A stretch of DNA of 22,934 nucleotides from Planctomycetota bacterium (GTDB lineage Bacteria > Planctomycetota > Phycisphaerae > FEN-1346). Below the pieces are notes generated by a model, which saw nothing but the letters and a program-made list of their open reading frames with translations, did no database searches and was not told where the DNA came from. This document shows, piece after piece, positions 7,442 to 14,812 of this stretch. The stretch is from contig JAPLMO010000067.1 in NCBI GenBank assembly GCA_026386995.1, forward strand, positions 1 to 22,934, read 5' to 3'. Position 1 is the first letter of the stretch, and each line of letters opens with the position of its first letter. A program made the position numbers and the translations under genes.

Positions 7442-8514
7442 AGTCGAGGTTCTTTGTGGGGGGGTTTTTGAAATCTTGTGAGGGCTTCACGCGAGGCCTC
7501 GTAGTATTCCGGGACAACATCAAAACCAATTGCTTTGCGCCCTGTAGCAGCAGCCAGGCACAACGCGCGACCCGTTCCGCAGAAAGGGTCAAGAACCACG
7601 CCGTTAGGGGGACAAGAAGATTCGATTCTCGGAAGGATGAGTTCCTCTGGAAAAGTAGCCGAATGCCCGTTTCGCCCGGGAGCCACATTGCAGACCACCA
7701 CGTCCATCCCTCCCGGCTGCGCCTTGCTCATATCGTAGTAGTACTTGGCGCGTCCCTCCTTCGGCTTGTGAACAAAATGGAACAAATGCTCGTGTGCAAG
7801 TCGAAGTCTGTCCGCCTCAGGACGCGGCGGGACGTTAGGCTTGTACCAGATCATATCGTTGCGCAATATCCAGTTGTCGTCCTGCATCCGGATGGCAAAG
7901 CGCGCTGGTATCAGGAGGAGTTGCTTCTCCTGGCGGTACCCGCCCATAGGCATACGCCTGCGGATACGCGGATTATCTCCCAAGCCCTGCCGCCCCTTAT
8001 CTCGGATACTGGACCAGCGGGAAAAATAGGTGTCGCCGATGTTTACCCACAAACTTCCGGTGCTCTTGAGCACCCGCCTCAGGCGCGCGAATATCTCGGC
8101 AAGGTGATACACATACCAGTCTGGAATAGGCTCGAGGCCCAAGATGCCGCCGTTCTTGCGGTACCAATCATAAGGAGGAACATCGGCCACCTCGTGTCCC
8201 AGCGCCTTCCATTCACTCAGTAAGGCCCAGTTGTGCTGCAAGCCATAAGTTCTCAACCCCCAGTAAGGCGGAGAAGTAATTATGAGATCAACGACCGGCT
8301 GGAGTTCCAAGGCCAGGTCGTACGCGTCACCCTGCAACACTATTGAATCGCCAAGCCGATTCTCCAGGCTTCCAGAAGCCCTGGAACTCGAACAAGAATG
8401 TGAGGAAGGGTCGGAACCCTTGCTTCTGCGCTTGCTGACCCGCCTAACCAGCATGCACTGCGTTTTCTGCGCCAAGGCTACATGCTCCGCTTGAGTTCCT
8501 TGTGTGCTGCTCAT
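7438..8514 (-). CDS. Site-specific DNA methyltransferase, beta-class (probably N4-cytosine)
   Basis: The 358-residue protein methylates host DNA to protect it from the adjacent nuclease. Catalytic motif IV is TSPPY at 80-84 (TSPPYWGLR), and the S-adenosylmethionine-binding motif DPFCGTG follows at 309-315. The order IV before I defines the beta class, and SPPY favours N4-cytosine. Residues between them (about 150-290) would hold target recognition. The start is uncertain: the ATG at 8514 is 12 nt from a GGGAG site, and the ATG at 8454 (residue 21) is an alternative, since conservation seems to begin near residue 50. A 26-codon ORF (8524-8444) overlaps the start. The stop overlaps the nuclease ATG. 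GC content is lower than in neighbours outside the cassette. Confidence 0.9.
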   Translation of the reverse strand: MSSTQGTQAEHVALAQKTQCMLVRRVSKRRSKGSDPSSHSCSSSRASGSLENRLGDSIVLQGDAYDLALELQPVVDLIITSPPYWGLRTYGLQHNWALLSEWKALGHEVADVPPYDWYRKNGGILGLEPIPDWYVYHLAEIFARLRRVLKSTGSLWVNIGDTYFSRWSSIRDKGRQGLGDNPRIRRRMPMGGYRQEKQLLLIPARFAIRMQDDNWILRNDMIWYKPNVPPRPEADRLRLAHEHLFHFVHKPKEGRAKYYYDMSKAQPGGMDVVVCNVAPGRNGHSATFPEELILPRIESSCPPNGVVLDPFCGTGRALCLAAATGRKAIGFDVVPEYYEASREALTRFQKPPHKEPRL

Positions 8515-8545
8515 CGCGCTTCATTTCTCCCTTTGGCTCCCGACT

Positions 8546-8573
8546 AGGATACTACAGAGAGTTCCCAGGTCAA
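8546..8573 (-). promoter_or_regulatory. Promoter of the restriction-modification operon
   Basis: On the minus strand TTGACC (8573-8568), a 16-bp spacer and TATCCT (8551-8546) precede the methyltransferase by about 30 bp. It matches the housekeeping consensus well and would drive the methyltransferase and nuclease together. Confidence 0.5.
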
Positions 8574-8866
8574 GTACCGGTTTGGGCAATCGCTTCTCGC
8601 CAAGCGGAATTCCGTCAAGCAGCAAGGCACGTGTCTTCACCTTGAACTTGGAATTTTGCTTTCCATGAAGCAGCCGCCCCCGCGGTTGCAGGGGCGGTGC
8701 TCCATTTCAGCCACCGGCCCGGTGAGGGATCGGCAGCGTTGACTGGCTGCGGTCTGTAAGCCCGCGCCAACATCAATACCTTATCCGAAAACAGGGGTTA
8801 TCATAGCGGGCCGCGGGATTCAAGCAAGACGTTTTCCGGCGGGTGATGTTCCGCGTCACTTACGAG
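8574..8866. other. Intergenic region between the divergent restriction operon and tsaB
   Basis: No convincing gene was seen on either strand. A 7-bp stem hairpin (CCGCCCC at 8674-8680, GGGGCGG at 8691-8697) is present. Base composition changes here from the AT-richer restriction cassette to the GC-rich host background, so the right boundary of the transferred segment probably lies in this stretch. Confidence 0.4.
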
Positions 8867-8870
8867 GCCG

Positions 8871-8899
8871 TTGCGGCTCGCGGGCCGGGCCGATATAAT
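8871..8899 (+). promoter_or_regulatory. tsaB promoter
   Basis: TTGCGG (8871-8876), a 17-bp spacer and a perfect TATAAT (8894-8899) lie 67 bp before the tsaB start, in an otherwise very GC-rich stretch. Confidence 0.6.
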
Positions 8900-8966
8900 C
8901 AGCCCCGAGACAGGATTGTGCGCGGCGGGTCTCCCGACCTGCCGCGCGGCCGCATCAGGAGACCCG

Positions 8967-9716
8967 ATGCACATTCTGGCGCTGGAAACCAGCGGCGCGC
9001 GGGGCGGCATCGCCCTGGCGGACGGGGCCGACCTTCTCGAGGAAACAGTGCTCGAAGAAGGCATGCGCCACGGGCGCGACCTCGTCCCGGCCGCTAAGGC
9101 GGCCTGCGAGCGGGCCGGCTGGAACCCGCGCCGCATCGACCTTGTGGCCGTCAGCATCGGCCCTGGCTCGTTCACGGGCATCCGCATTGCCGTCACGCTG
9201 GCGAAGGTGATGGCGTTCGACACCGGCGCCAAAGTCGTGGCCGTGCCGAGCATGCGTGTGATGGCCGAAAACGCCCCGCCCGACCGCCGGCGGGTTGCGG
9301 CGATCGTCGACGCCAAGCGGGGGGGCCTCTTTGCGAGCATCTTCGAGCGACGCAGCAAAGACGACGTCATTCGAGCCCCGAACGTAAGTTCGGGGTCGTC
9401 CGCACCCGGGGCGATGCTCGAAGAGTTCAACGAGATTTTTCGCCCCGCGCTCATCGAGCCGGAAGACCTCGCGCGGCATCTGGAGGCCCCGGCCTTTATC
9501 CTGGGGCGCGGCCTCGTCAAGGGCCGCGACGCCCTGAAGGCGTTCGACCTGGCGACCGAGGACCTCTGGGACCCCCGGCCCGCCGTGGTCGCGCGCCTGG
9601 GCGCGGAACTGGCCGCGCGCGGCGAGTTTGCCGATCCGCTGCGCCTCGAGCCCATCTACATCCGCCCGCCCGACGCCCAGGAAATCTGGGAACGACGCAG
9701 GCGCCTCGGCGCGTAA
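8967..9716 (+). CDS. tsaB: tRNA threonylcarbamoyladenosine biosynthesis protein TsaB
   Basis: TsaB is the non-catalytic partner of TsaD in making t6A37 of ANN-decoding tRNAs in the cytoplasm. The 249-residue protein shows the ASKHA-type N-terminus MHILALETSG, the motif VSIGPGSFTGIRI near residues 68-80, and AAIVDAKRGGLFAS near residues 112-125, all typical of TsaB. The size is normal. The ATG at 8967 has AGGAG 5 nt upstream. An upstream in-frame extension to 8871 would include the promoter and is rejected. A near-consensus promoter precedes it. tsaD and tsaE are not nearby. The channel gene follows on the same strand after 81 bp containing a hairpin. Confidence 0.92.
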   Translation: MHILALETSGARGGIALADGADLLEETVLEEGMRHGRDLVPAAKAACERAGWNPRRIDLVAVSIGPGSFTGIRIAVTLAKVMAFDTGAKVVAVPSMRVMAENAPPDRRRVAAIVDAKRGGLFASIFERRSKDDVIRAPNVSSGSSAPGAMLEEFNEIFRPALIEPEDLARHLEAPAFILGRGLVKGRDALKAFDLATEDLWDPRPAVVARLGAELAARGEFADPLRLEPIYIRPPDAQEIWERRRRLGA

Positions 9717-9746
9717 CGCCGACACGCTGTCCGGCCGCGGTAATGT

Positions 9747-9768
9747 CCGTCGCCGTGTGCGGCGACGG
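9747..9768. other. Hairpin between tsaB and the channel gene
   Basis: An 8-bp perfect stem (CCGTCGCC/GGCGACGG) with a 6-nt loop lies 30 bp after the tsaB stop. No U-tract follows, so it is not a classical intrinsic terminator, though it may lower read-through. Confidence 0.45.
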
Positions 9769-9797
9769 CTAAACGGGAAACTGCGAAAGGGCCACTT

Positions 9798-11216
9798 ATG
9801 CGGCCGAAACCAGAGATCTTCTGCCCCGTGGTGCCCTTCGACCGCGACGTCTCGCGAATGGACGAAGGCGAGTTGCGACAGTACGCCGCCGCGCTGCCCA
9901 GCGCCGAGTTCCCCCCGGTGCGCTGGACGGGCGACGGTCTGGACGACCTCGCGTACCCCGACGGCGCGCGTTTCGGCCCGCCCTCGACGGACGACCTGGC
10001 CCTTTTGTTCGGCCCCGGCGGCACAGAGTGGCAGAGCATCTCCAACCGGACGGTCGTCGATCTGGGGGCACTGCTGGCGGCTTTCGAGAAACGGTGCCTG
10101 GCCGAGGCCGGCCCCGACCGCAAGGCATGGCCGCCACTGGTCCTGATGCGGTGCCTCATCAAGCGGTGCAACGTCGAGGGTGTTACGGCGGGCGCCCACG
10201 TGCGGCTGCTGACGTGCGTGTTTGTCGAGCCGGCACGGTTCGGGTTCTCGCAACTGGCGCGCGGCATAGACCTCTTGGGGAGCATCTTCGCTCACGAGGC
10301 CCATTTTACGGGCTCCACGATCGAGGAGCGGGCACACTTTCAGGCCGTGGCGTTCCTGCGGGGGGTGTGGTTCCACGAGACGCAGTTCGGGTGCGACACG
10401 AGATTCAACGAGACGGCCTTCAACGGGCCGCTTTCGTTCGAGCACGCCCGGCTGGACGAGGCGCTGGACCTCTCGCCGGCATTCCTCCAGGGGGTCACGT
10501 GGATCGACCTGACCGGCATGCGCGTCGGCGGCCGCACGTCGCTCGCCGGAGACCTCCGGGCACGGCTGGAGCAGGTCCAGGGACGCATCCTCGGCGAGCA
10601 CGGCCAGTGCCTGAGCGCCCCCGACCAGCACGCCCCCACCCGCCACGCACGACAGGAGGCGGCAGCCTATGCGGCCAATCAGTACAGCATCCTGGCGGGG
10701 AATTTCGCTCGTTCCTCCGGCCCCGGCTCTTGGGGGGCCGCAGACTGGTGCCACTCGCGGTATCTCGACCTCTGGCGGCAGGTGTCATGGCTGAGGGGCG
10801 ATTACTGGGCCTGGCTGAAGAGTTTCCTCTTCAAGATCTGCCTGGGCAACGGCATCTGGCTGAAGTACCCGCTGGAACTGGCGATCGTGGTGATTTTGGG
10901 GTTCGGCCTGCTCTACTCGGCGGGGTTCTCGGACGATATCCGGGCCGATTCGCGGATGATCTCGACCGAGGCCGCGCCCGCGGCCCTTTCAATGGCATCC
11001 AGCGGGCCCGACGTGTGCAGCCTGGCCGAAATCAACCCGCCGTACGTGCGTGTGGCCACGGCCCTCTATTTCTCGGCCATTACGTTCACGACGGTGGGCT
11101 ACGGCGACTGGCACCCAATAGGCTGGGCCCGCCTCTTTGCCGCCACGGAGGCACTTTCGGGCATCACCATCATGTCGGCGTTCACGGTTATCCTGGTCCG
11201 CAAGATCATTCGGTAG
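9798..11216 (+). CDS. Pentapeptide-repeat protein fused to a potassium-channel pore
   Basis: The 472-residue protein has two parts. Residues about 150-260 form imperfect pentapeptide repeats centred on phenylalanine (for example AHFQ-AVAFL-RGVWF-HETQF), expected to fold as a right-handed beta helix. A linker with an amphipathic region (AAAYAANQYSILAGNF, about 290-305) follows. The C-terminus is a two-helix ion channel: a first membrane segment near 357-376, the selectivity filter TVGYGD at 432-437 as in potassium channels, and a second membrane segment near 452-467. It probably makes a gated potassium channel in the inner membrane, with the repeat domain as a cytoplasmic sensor or partner-binding module. 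The start ATG has GAAAGGG upstream. It lies behind tsaB, but a functional link is not evident. Confidence 0.85.
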   Translation: MRPKPEIFCPVVPFDRDVSRMDEGELRQYAAALPSAEFPPVRWTGDGLDDLAYPDGARFGPPSTDDLALLFGPGGTEWQSISNRTVVDLGALLAAFEKRCLAEAGPDRKAWPPLVLMRCLIKRCNVEGVTAGAHVRLLTCVFVEPARFGFSQLARGIDLLGSIFAHEAHFTGSTIEERAHFQAVAFLRGVWFHETQFGCDTRFNETAFNGPLSFEHARLDEALDLSPAFLQGVTWIDLTGMRVGGRTSLAGDLRARLEQVQGRILGEHGQCLSAPDQHAPTRHARQEAAAYAANQYSILAGNFARSSGPGSWGAADWCHSRYLDLWRQVSWLRGDYWAWLKSFLFKICLGNGIWLKYPLELAIVVILGFGLLYSAGFSDDIRADSRMISTEAAPAALSMASSGPDVCSLAEINPPYVRVATALYFSAITFTTVGYGDWHPIGWARLFAATEALSGITIMSAFTVILVRKIIR

Positions 11217-11543
11217 GGCGAAGAGAAGCGGGAACCGGGAACGGCGAGTCGCGAATCGCAAGACGGCAACAAGCCCGCGGCACTGCCGCAGGATGGACCG
11301 GCGGAAATCGGACGGAACCGGAAACACGCCAGGGGCGGGACCGGAAAAGCCTTGCGCGCGGCAGCGAACGGCGGGCAGCCACACAGGGTTGCCCCTACAG
11401 GGGACCCGCTCAGCGCGCGGTGGTAGGGGCGGCCCTACGTGGCCGCCCATGCCGTGCAAACGACCTGGCAGCCGGCGCGTGCATGGAACGAGAACGCCAC
11501 AGGAGAAGATGCGTAGCGTACCCCTTGGCCGTCAGACTCGAAT
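11217..11543. other. Gene-free region with a dispersed GC-rich repeat
   Basis: No supported gene was seen. The stretch contains an 8-bp stem hairpin (GGGCGGCC at 11427-11434, loop CTACGT, GGCCGCCC at 11441-11448) preceded by a GGTTGCCCCTACAGGGG segment. This resembles short palindromic repeats scattered through intergenic DNA of high-GC environmental genomes. It separates the convergent channel gene and the three-gene cassette. Confidence 0.45.
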
Positions 11544-11942
11544 TTAGGCCGGAGCACGCGGACCTACAACCCATTCACAGAGGCTTGCAAGTTTGCTTGC
11601 AGTCTCCCTATACACCCTGCTCGGCAGCAGTTGACGAATGATCAGGGCATGGGCGGGGTTTTCAGAAATGGGGGCTCTTGTCACTCCAACTACGCCTGGC
11701 CTTATTCCTCTCACAGCACCAGTTGCCAGCCTTACCACGCCAGCGTGGCCAGGTCGCCGCGCCAGCGTCTCGTCCGGCGTGCTAAGGCTGCCAAGATCGA
11801 CGGATGTGTCAGGGTCCGTACTCTTGAAGGCTCCTGAAGATACCGCGTTCGCATCTTTCACCCACTTCGGATGAATAGTCCTGAATAGCAACTCGGAATC
11901 CAGAATACTCGGATCGTCCTTCAGGGATGGGTCTGAATCCAT
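11544..11942 (-). CDS. Uncharacterised protein, third gene of the TIGR04255 cassette
   Basis: The 132-residue protein has a recognisable but functionally unassigned pattern. An LLFRTIHPKWVKD block near residues 18-30 is followed by SSGAFKS, then an SLSTPDETLARRPGHAGVV segment, then ENPAHALI near residues 94-101. Similar small proteins with IxPxWV, S-S-x-A-F and NPAHA blocks are known as hypothetical proteins in many bacteria, as recalled from memory. No signal peptide or membrane segment is visible, so it is probably cytoplasmic. The ATG at 11942 lies 9 bp after the previous gene's stop. Close spacing and shared direction indicate one operon with the two upstream genes. Base composition is lower in GC than the host average. 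Function is unknown. Confidence 0.75.
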   Translation of the reverse strand: MDSDPSLKDDPSILDSELLFRTIHPKWVKDANAVSSGAFKSTDPDTSVDLGSLSTPDETLARRPGHAGVVRLATGAVRGIRPGVVGVTRAPISENPAHALIIRQLLPSRVYRETASKLASLCEWVVGPRAPA

Positions 11943-11951
11943 CGGGCGCCC

Positions 11952-12662
11952 TCATGCCTCGGCAAGCCAGTCAAGGAGTTCTCGGCTTTTGTTGATATCA
12001 GAGATTGGGTACTCGCCCGATTCAATTATCCTACCGGACGGGGCCGCTTCTGCACAAAGGAAGCCTATTGTTCGCTCGTCAATCAATTCTAATTCGACCT
12101 CTTTGCTCCCGAATGACCATTCAAGTTGCAGACCGCCGCCAGCAATGGGGCAAACGAATGGTAGCGGCAAATCATCTCTCTGCAGGTACTGCAAGAGGTT
12201 GGCGGTGGCCTCGACAAATTGCGAGTTTGGCGGAGGTCCTCCCTCACTATCCCAACCGTACGGAAGGCTGGCAACTGACTCGAGCCGGTCTAGTGCCTGC
12301 TTCAACCGGTTGCAGCCATTACTGACACGTGTAGTAGTAATGTCCCCGCGGTCCGTGCTGGAAAAGCCCAAAAACACTAGGTGTCCGGGATCTGCGGCAC
12401 GGACATTACTCTTACCGGGATCAATAGCCCCGACGGGCGGCACAGTAAAAATATCCCTGGCAACCGCATGCAGGCTCTTGCTCCCGGCACCGGCCCCCGG
12501 CTTCTCCTCAATCACAGCGTGGTCGACGACCACCCGAATCCGGCCATCGGGTTCCCCTTCTTCGACGCCGCCACCCATCGTGCTTATGCGATCAAGAATA
12601 GCCGAAAACCACGAGCCGCCAGGGGTAGCAATACCAAATGCGTTGGGCGCAAGCATGGTCAT
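11952..12662 (-). CDS. Uncharacterised protein, second gene of the TIGR04255 cassette
   Basis: The start chosen is the ATG at 12662, which overlaps the upstream TGA (ATGA) and has GGGAG 8 nt upstream, giving 236 residues; a frame extension to 12677 is possible. The C-terminal half carries LPYGWDSEGGPPPNSQF near residues 133-149 and GGGLQLEWSFGSKEVELELI near residues 175-194. The GWD-x-x-GG-P and G-x-QLEW blocks resemble those of other unassigned bacterial proteins, as recalled. The N-terminal half is low in recognisable motifs. No membrane segment or catalytic motif was identified. Overlap with the TIGR04255-like gene implies translational coupling, so the proteins may be made in fixed ratio or form a complex. 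Function is unknown. Confidence 0.75.
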   Translation of the reverse strand: MTMLAPNAFGIATPGGSWFSAILDRISTMGGGVEEGEPDGRIRVVVDHAVIEEKPGAGAGSKSLHAVARDIFTVPPVGAIDPGKSNVRAADPGHLVFLGFSSTDRGDITTTRVSNGCNRLKQALDRLESVASLPYGWDSEGGPPPNSQFVEATANLLQYLQRDDLPLPFVCPIAGGGLQLEWSFGSKEVELELIDERTIGFLCAEAAPSGRIIESGEYPISDINKSRELLDWLAEA

Positions 12663-13477
12663 GCCAGTTTCTCCCAAAGGGCATCCGTTCTCTTATCGGC
12701 AAGATCGACGAATCCCTTGACAATCCATTCATGAGCGATATCGAACCACTCGTTCATAGATTTGGGATCAACGGTGCCTACCGGCCTTCCCCGCGCGGCT
12801 AATACAAGTTGGATGGCCTTGATATTCCCGGGTGGAGGGAGCCGAACAGGGACCATCTCAACGTGCAACCGCCCCGGTTGGCCAGGAAAAGTAAAGTGCG
12901 AGGACCACTGTACCTTTTCTGGGGAAGGCAGGTAGCTACCACGCGTTCTCCAGGCAAGCGGCGAGAAGACATTGCCGAGGTCCGCCATTGAAGCCCAACC
13001 CTGGCCTTCCTTTATGCGATTGACATAGGTAAGTTCGCATTGAGTAATTTCCGGCGAAGGCAGGCGGCTCTCTTTCAGGAAGCGCAGAAATCCATCCCAG
13101 TGCCCAAGGAAATCTTTCCGTATCCTCGCGAATTCGGGGTACCCGTCGGTCTCGGACATCTTTCGCCAATTGTGTATAAACTTGTCGCGCTGGACCTGGA
13201 TTATACGCGTCTCGCTACTGTCAATAAACCACAGCCTCGGCATGGGCGGCGTACCAATACCAAAAGCAAACGCCGCGCCACCTTGGTCATCATCCATGGA
13301 CACGGGCTCGTGCTGGGGTAGTATTGGGGCCTGTTCCTGCGCTTTACCGAACACCTCCTGTATTGTTTTCCAGTAGAGCCCAACATGTGCTGCCGTCATT
13401 TCGCGCAGAGGAGCAAACTGGACGGCGATTGCCACCTCCACAACCGGCGGTTTCTTGTAATCTGGAGACTTCGCCAT
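12659..13477 (-). CDS. TIGR04255-family protein, first gene of the three-gene cassette
   Basis: The 272-residue protein starts at the ATG at 13477, with CGGAG 7 nt upstream; a longer frame to 13531 would overlap the promoter. The N-terminus KPPVVEVAIAVQFAPLREM (residues 9-27) is the hallmark of the TIGR04255 family, which is described as sporadically distributed and of unknown function. Other blocks are PRLWFIDSSETRIIQVQRDKF, TYVNRI and the C-terminal AHEWIVKGFVDLADKRT. No membrane segments or obvious catalytic motif were seen. It has its own promoter and is the first gene of a tightly overlapping three-gene operon. Patchy distribution and lower GC content than the flanks fit an accessory, possibly defence-related or toxin-antitoxin-like module; that role is inference only. 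Confidence 0.85.
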   Translation of the reverse strand: MAKSPDYKKPPVVEVAIAVQFAPLREMTAAHVGLYWKTIQEVFGKAQEQAPILPQHEPVSMDDDQGGAAFAFGIGTPPMPRLWFIDSSETRIIQVQRDKFIHNWRKMSETDGYPEFARIRKDFLGHWDGFLRFLKESRLPSPEITQCELTYVNRIKEGQGWASMADLGNVFSPLAWRTRGSYLPSPEKVQWSSHFTFPGQPGRLHVEMVPVRLPPPGNIKAIQLVLAARGRPVGTVDPKSMNEWFDIAHEWIVKGFVDLADKRTDALWEKLA

Positions 13478-13529
13478 TGTAATGCTCCGCTTCGTGAACT
13501 TCGGCCTCCGCCCATGCGCCATTGTACGC

Positions 13530-13559
13530 ATAATACAAGTTCGCCCTCAAGGATTGCAA
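13530..13559 (-). promoter_or_regulatory. Promoter of the TIGR04255 cassette
   Basis: On the minus strand TTGCAA (13559-13554), an 18-bp spacer and TATTAT (13535-13530) lie about 50 bp upstream of the first cassette gene. It is a good housekeeping-type promoter in an AT-richer patch. Confidence 0.5.
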
Positions 13560-13659
13560 GCAAATCATGCCGCCGAAGTCAATCGCGGGATCAGGAACCT
13601 TACGGGTAGGCCTCCTGGCCCCTTGCACCCCTCACCTGGCCTTCGGCCCGAGCATGTAG

Positions 13660-13680
13660 GGTGCGTGCTCTGCACGCACC
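13660..13680. repeat. GGTGCGTGC hairpin repeat downstream of the Dabb gene
   Basis: A perfect 9-bp stem (GGTGCGTGC/GCACGCACC) with a 3-nt loop sits between the Dabb-domain gene and the cassette promoter. A related GTGGGTGC-GAA-GCACCCAC hairpin lies at about 21111-21129, so this is probably a dispersed repeat family. No U-tract is present. Confidence 0.5.
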
Positions 13681-13744
13681 ATCCGCCGAAGGGCGGCAGG
13701 TCAAGCCGGCAGGCAAAGAGGACCCGCAACGCCTTCTTTCGACC

Positions 13745-14053
13745 CTACTGCTCGACCAGCGAATCGAAGACGCGGACCTTTTTCCAGTTATCCTTGTTCT
13801 CTTCGATGAACTTCAGGTGCCGCGCGGCGGTCTGGTAGGCGTCGTGCGAGGCGGCGTCCTTGAAGACCACGTGCAGGGCCACGTCGAAGTCGCGGTCGTT
13901 GACGGGGCGGTTGCACTCCTCGGCCATCGTGCCGGCGGCAAAGAAGACCTGGCCGGGATGGCCCGAGAGGTGCTTCTTGCAGGCCGCAACGAGTTTCTCT
14001 CTGGCCGCAGGGGCGGCGTCGTTCAGGCTGAAGTAGACGTTGTGTGCGAGCAT
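13745..14053 (-). CDS. Dabb (stress-responsive alpha-beta barrel) domain protein
   Basis: The 102-residue protein matches the Dabb family of dimeric ferredoxin-like barrels. It has an N-terminal AHNVYFSLND strand, a central FFAAGTMAEE region, FDVALHVVFKDAASHDAYQTA in the second half, and a final strand KVRVFDSLVEQ. Members bind or process diverse small molecules and its substrate is unknown. An in-frame TGA ten codons upstream fixes the start at the ATG at 14053, but no ribosome site is near it. A short overlapping frame from 14117 has AAAGGT upstream and might allow coupled re-initiation. It follows rex by 72 bp on the same strand and probably shares the rex transcript, so it may be redox-regulated. 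Confidence 0.85.
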   Translation of the reverse strand: MLAHNVYFSLNDAAPAAREKLVAACKKHLSGHPGQVFFAAGTMAEECNRPVNDRDFDVALHVVFKDAASHDAYQTAARHLKFIEENKDNWKKVRVFDSLVEQ

Positions 14054-14125
14054 CTTGGCGCCGGCGGCGCGCTCCGGCGTGCTTCAGAAGAATCATTTCG
14101 ATGTCGGAGGCGATCATGAGCGATC

Positions 14126-14749
14126 TTACCTTTCACCCCCCTGGCGGGCAAAGTACGCCACCTTCTCCAGAGAGACGGTCATGTCAATATCTTCAACATA
14201 CATGTGCGGCGGGACGCGCAGCCGCACGGGGGCGAAGTTTAGAATTCCCCGAATGCCCGCCTGCACGAGCGCATCGGCCACGTCCTGTGCGGCCTGGGCC
14301 GGAACCGTGATAATCGCCAGGCGGATGCCCTGGGCCTGGGCCACCTCGTACAGGTGCTCCATGGCGTAACAGCGGCAGCCGTGGATCGCGCGGTTGACCT
14401 TGTAGAGGTCGTTGTCGAAGGCCGCGACGATCTGGAGGTTCGGGCGCCGCCCGGCGAAGTAAGACAGGATGGCCTTGCCGAGGTTGCCGACGCCCACCAG
14501 GGCCACCCCCTGGCCGCCCGGGGCATCGAGGAACTCCCGCAGGCTCTCGATGAGCCGGGTCACCTCGTAGCCCTGCGTCGAACTGCCGGAGTAGCCGACG
14601 ACCATGAGGTCGCGGCGGACCTGGGCGGCCGAGCAGCCGGCGATGGTGGCCAACTGGTGCGAATAGATGTTGCGAGCGCCTTCGCTCTGGAGCACGTGCA
14701 GGAGACGTCGGTATAGGCTTAGTCGGCCTATGCTTCTGTCAGAAATCAT
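14126..14749 (-). CDS. rex: Redox-sensing transcriptional repressor Rex
   Basis: Rex senses the NADH/NAD ratio and represses fermentative and respiratory genes when NADH is low. The 207-residue product has a winged-helix DNA-binding domain at 1-75 (SIGRLSLYRRLL, then the recognition region SAAQVRRDLMVVG). A Rossmann NAD(H) domain follows with GVGNLG at 86-91 and AFDND near 110-114. A C-terminal helix (EDIDMTVSLEKVAYFAR) exchanges between subunits in the family. The length is typical. The ATG at 14749 has AAGGAG 6 nt upstream; a longer frame to 14887 would include the promoter. A Rex-operator-like sequence overlaps the predicted transcription start, suggesting autorepression. Confidence 0.95.
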   Translation of the reverse strand: MISDRSIGRLSLYRRLLHVLQSEGARNIYSHQLATIAGCSAAQVRRDLMVVGYSGSSTQGYEVTRLIESLREFLDAPGGQGVALVGVGNLGKAILSYFAGRRPNLQIVAAFDNDLYKVNRAIHGCRCYAMEHLYEVAQAQGIRLAIITVPAQAAQDVADALVQAGIRGILNFAPVRLRVPPHMYVEDIDMTVSLEKVAYFARQGGER

Positions 14750-14793
14750 TGTCGCTCCTTTTTGCACGCCCACGGTGCGTGAATCCGGGAAGG

Positions 14794-14811
14794 TCGTTAT
14801 ATCTTTCACAA
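14794..14811. promoter_or_regulatory. Rex operator (candidate)
   Basis: On the minus strand the 18-bp sequence starts with TTGTGAAA, a perfect half-site of the Rex consensus TTGTGAAA-N2-TTTCACAA. The other half, TATAACGA, matches the TTTCACAA half-site at 5 of 8 positions. It lies directly downstream of the rex -10 element, over the expected start site. Confidence 0.6.
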
Positions 14812-14812
14812 T

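Noticed and set aside
8955..10754. Minus-strand frame of 599 codons
   Set aside because: It lies opposite tsaB and the channel gene, both of which have clear family motifs.
10028..11641. Plus-strand frame of 537 codons overlapping the channel gene
   Set aside because: It is a different frame of the channel gene and passes through repeat DNA; it lacks any motif.
13788..14117. Frame of 109 codons overlapping the Dabb gene
   Set aside because: Its sequence is Arg/Pro-rich shadow in another frame; the Dabb frame has clear family motifs, although the upstream ATG has a ribosome-like site and might support re-initiation.
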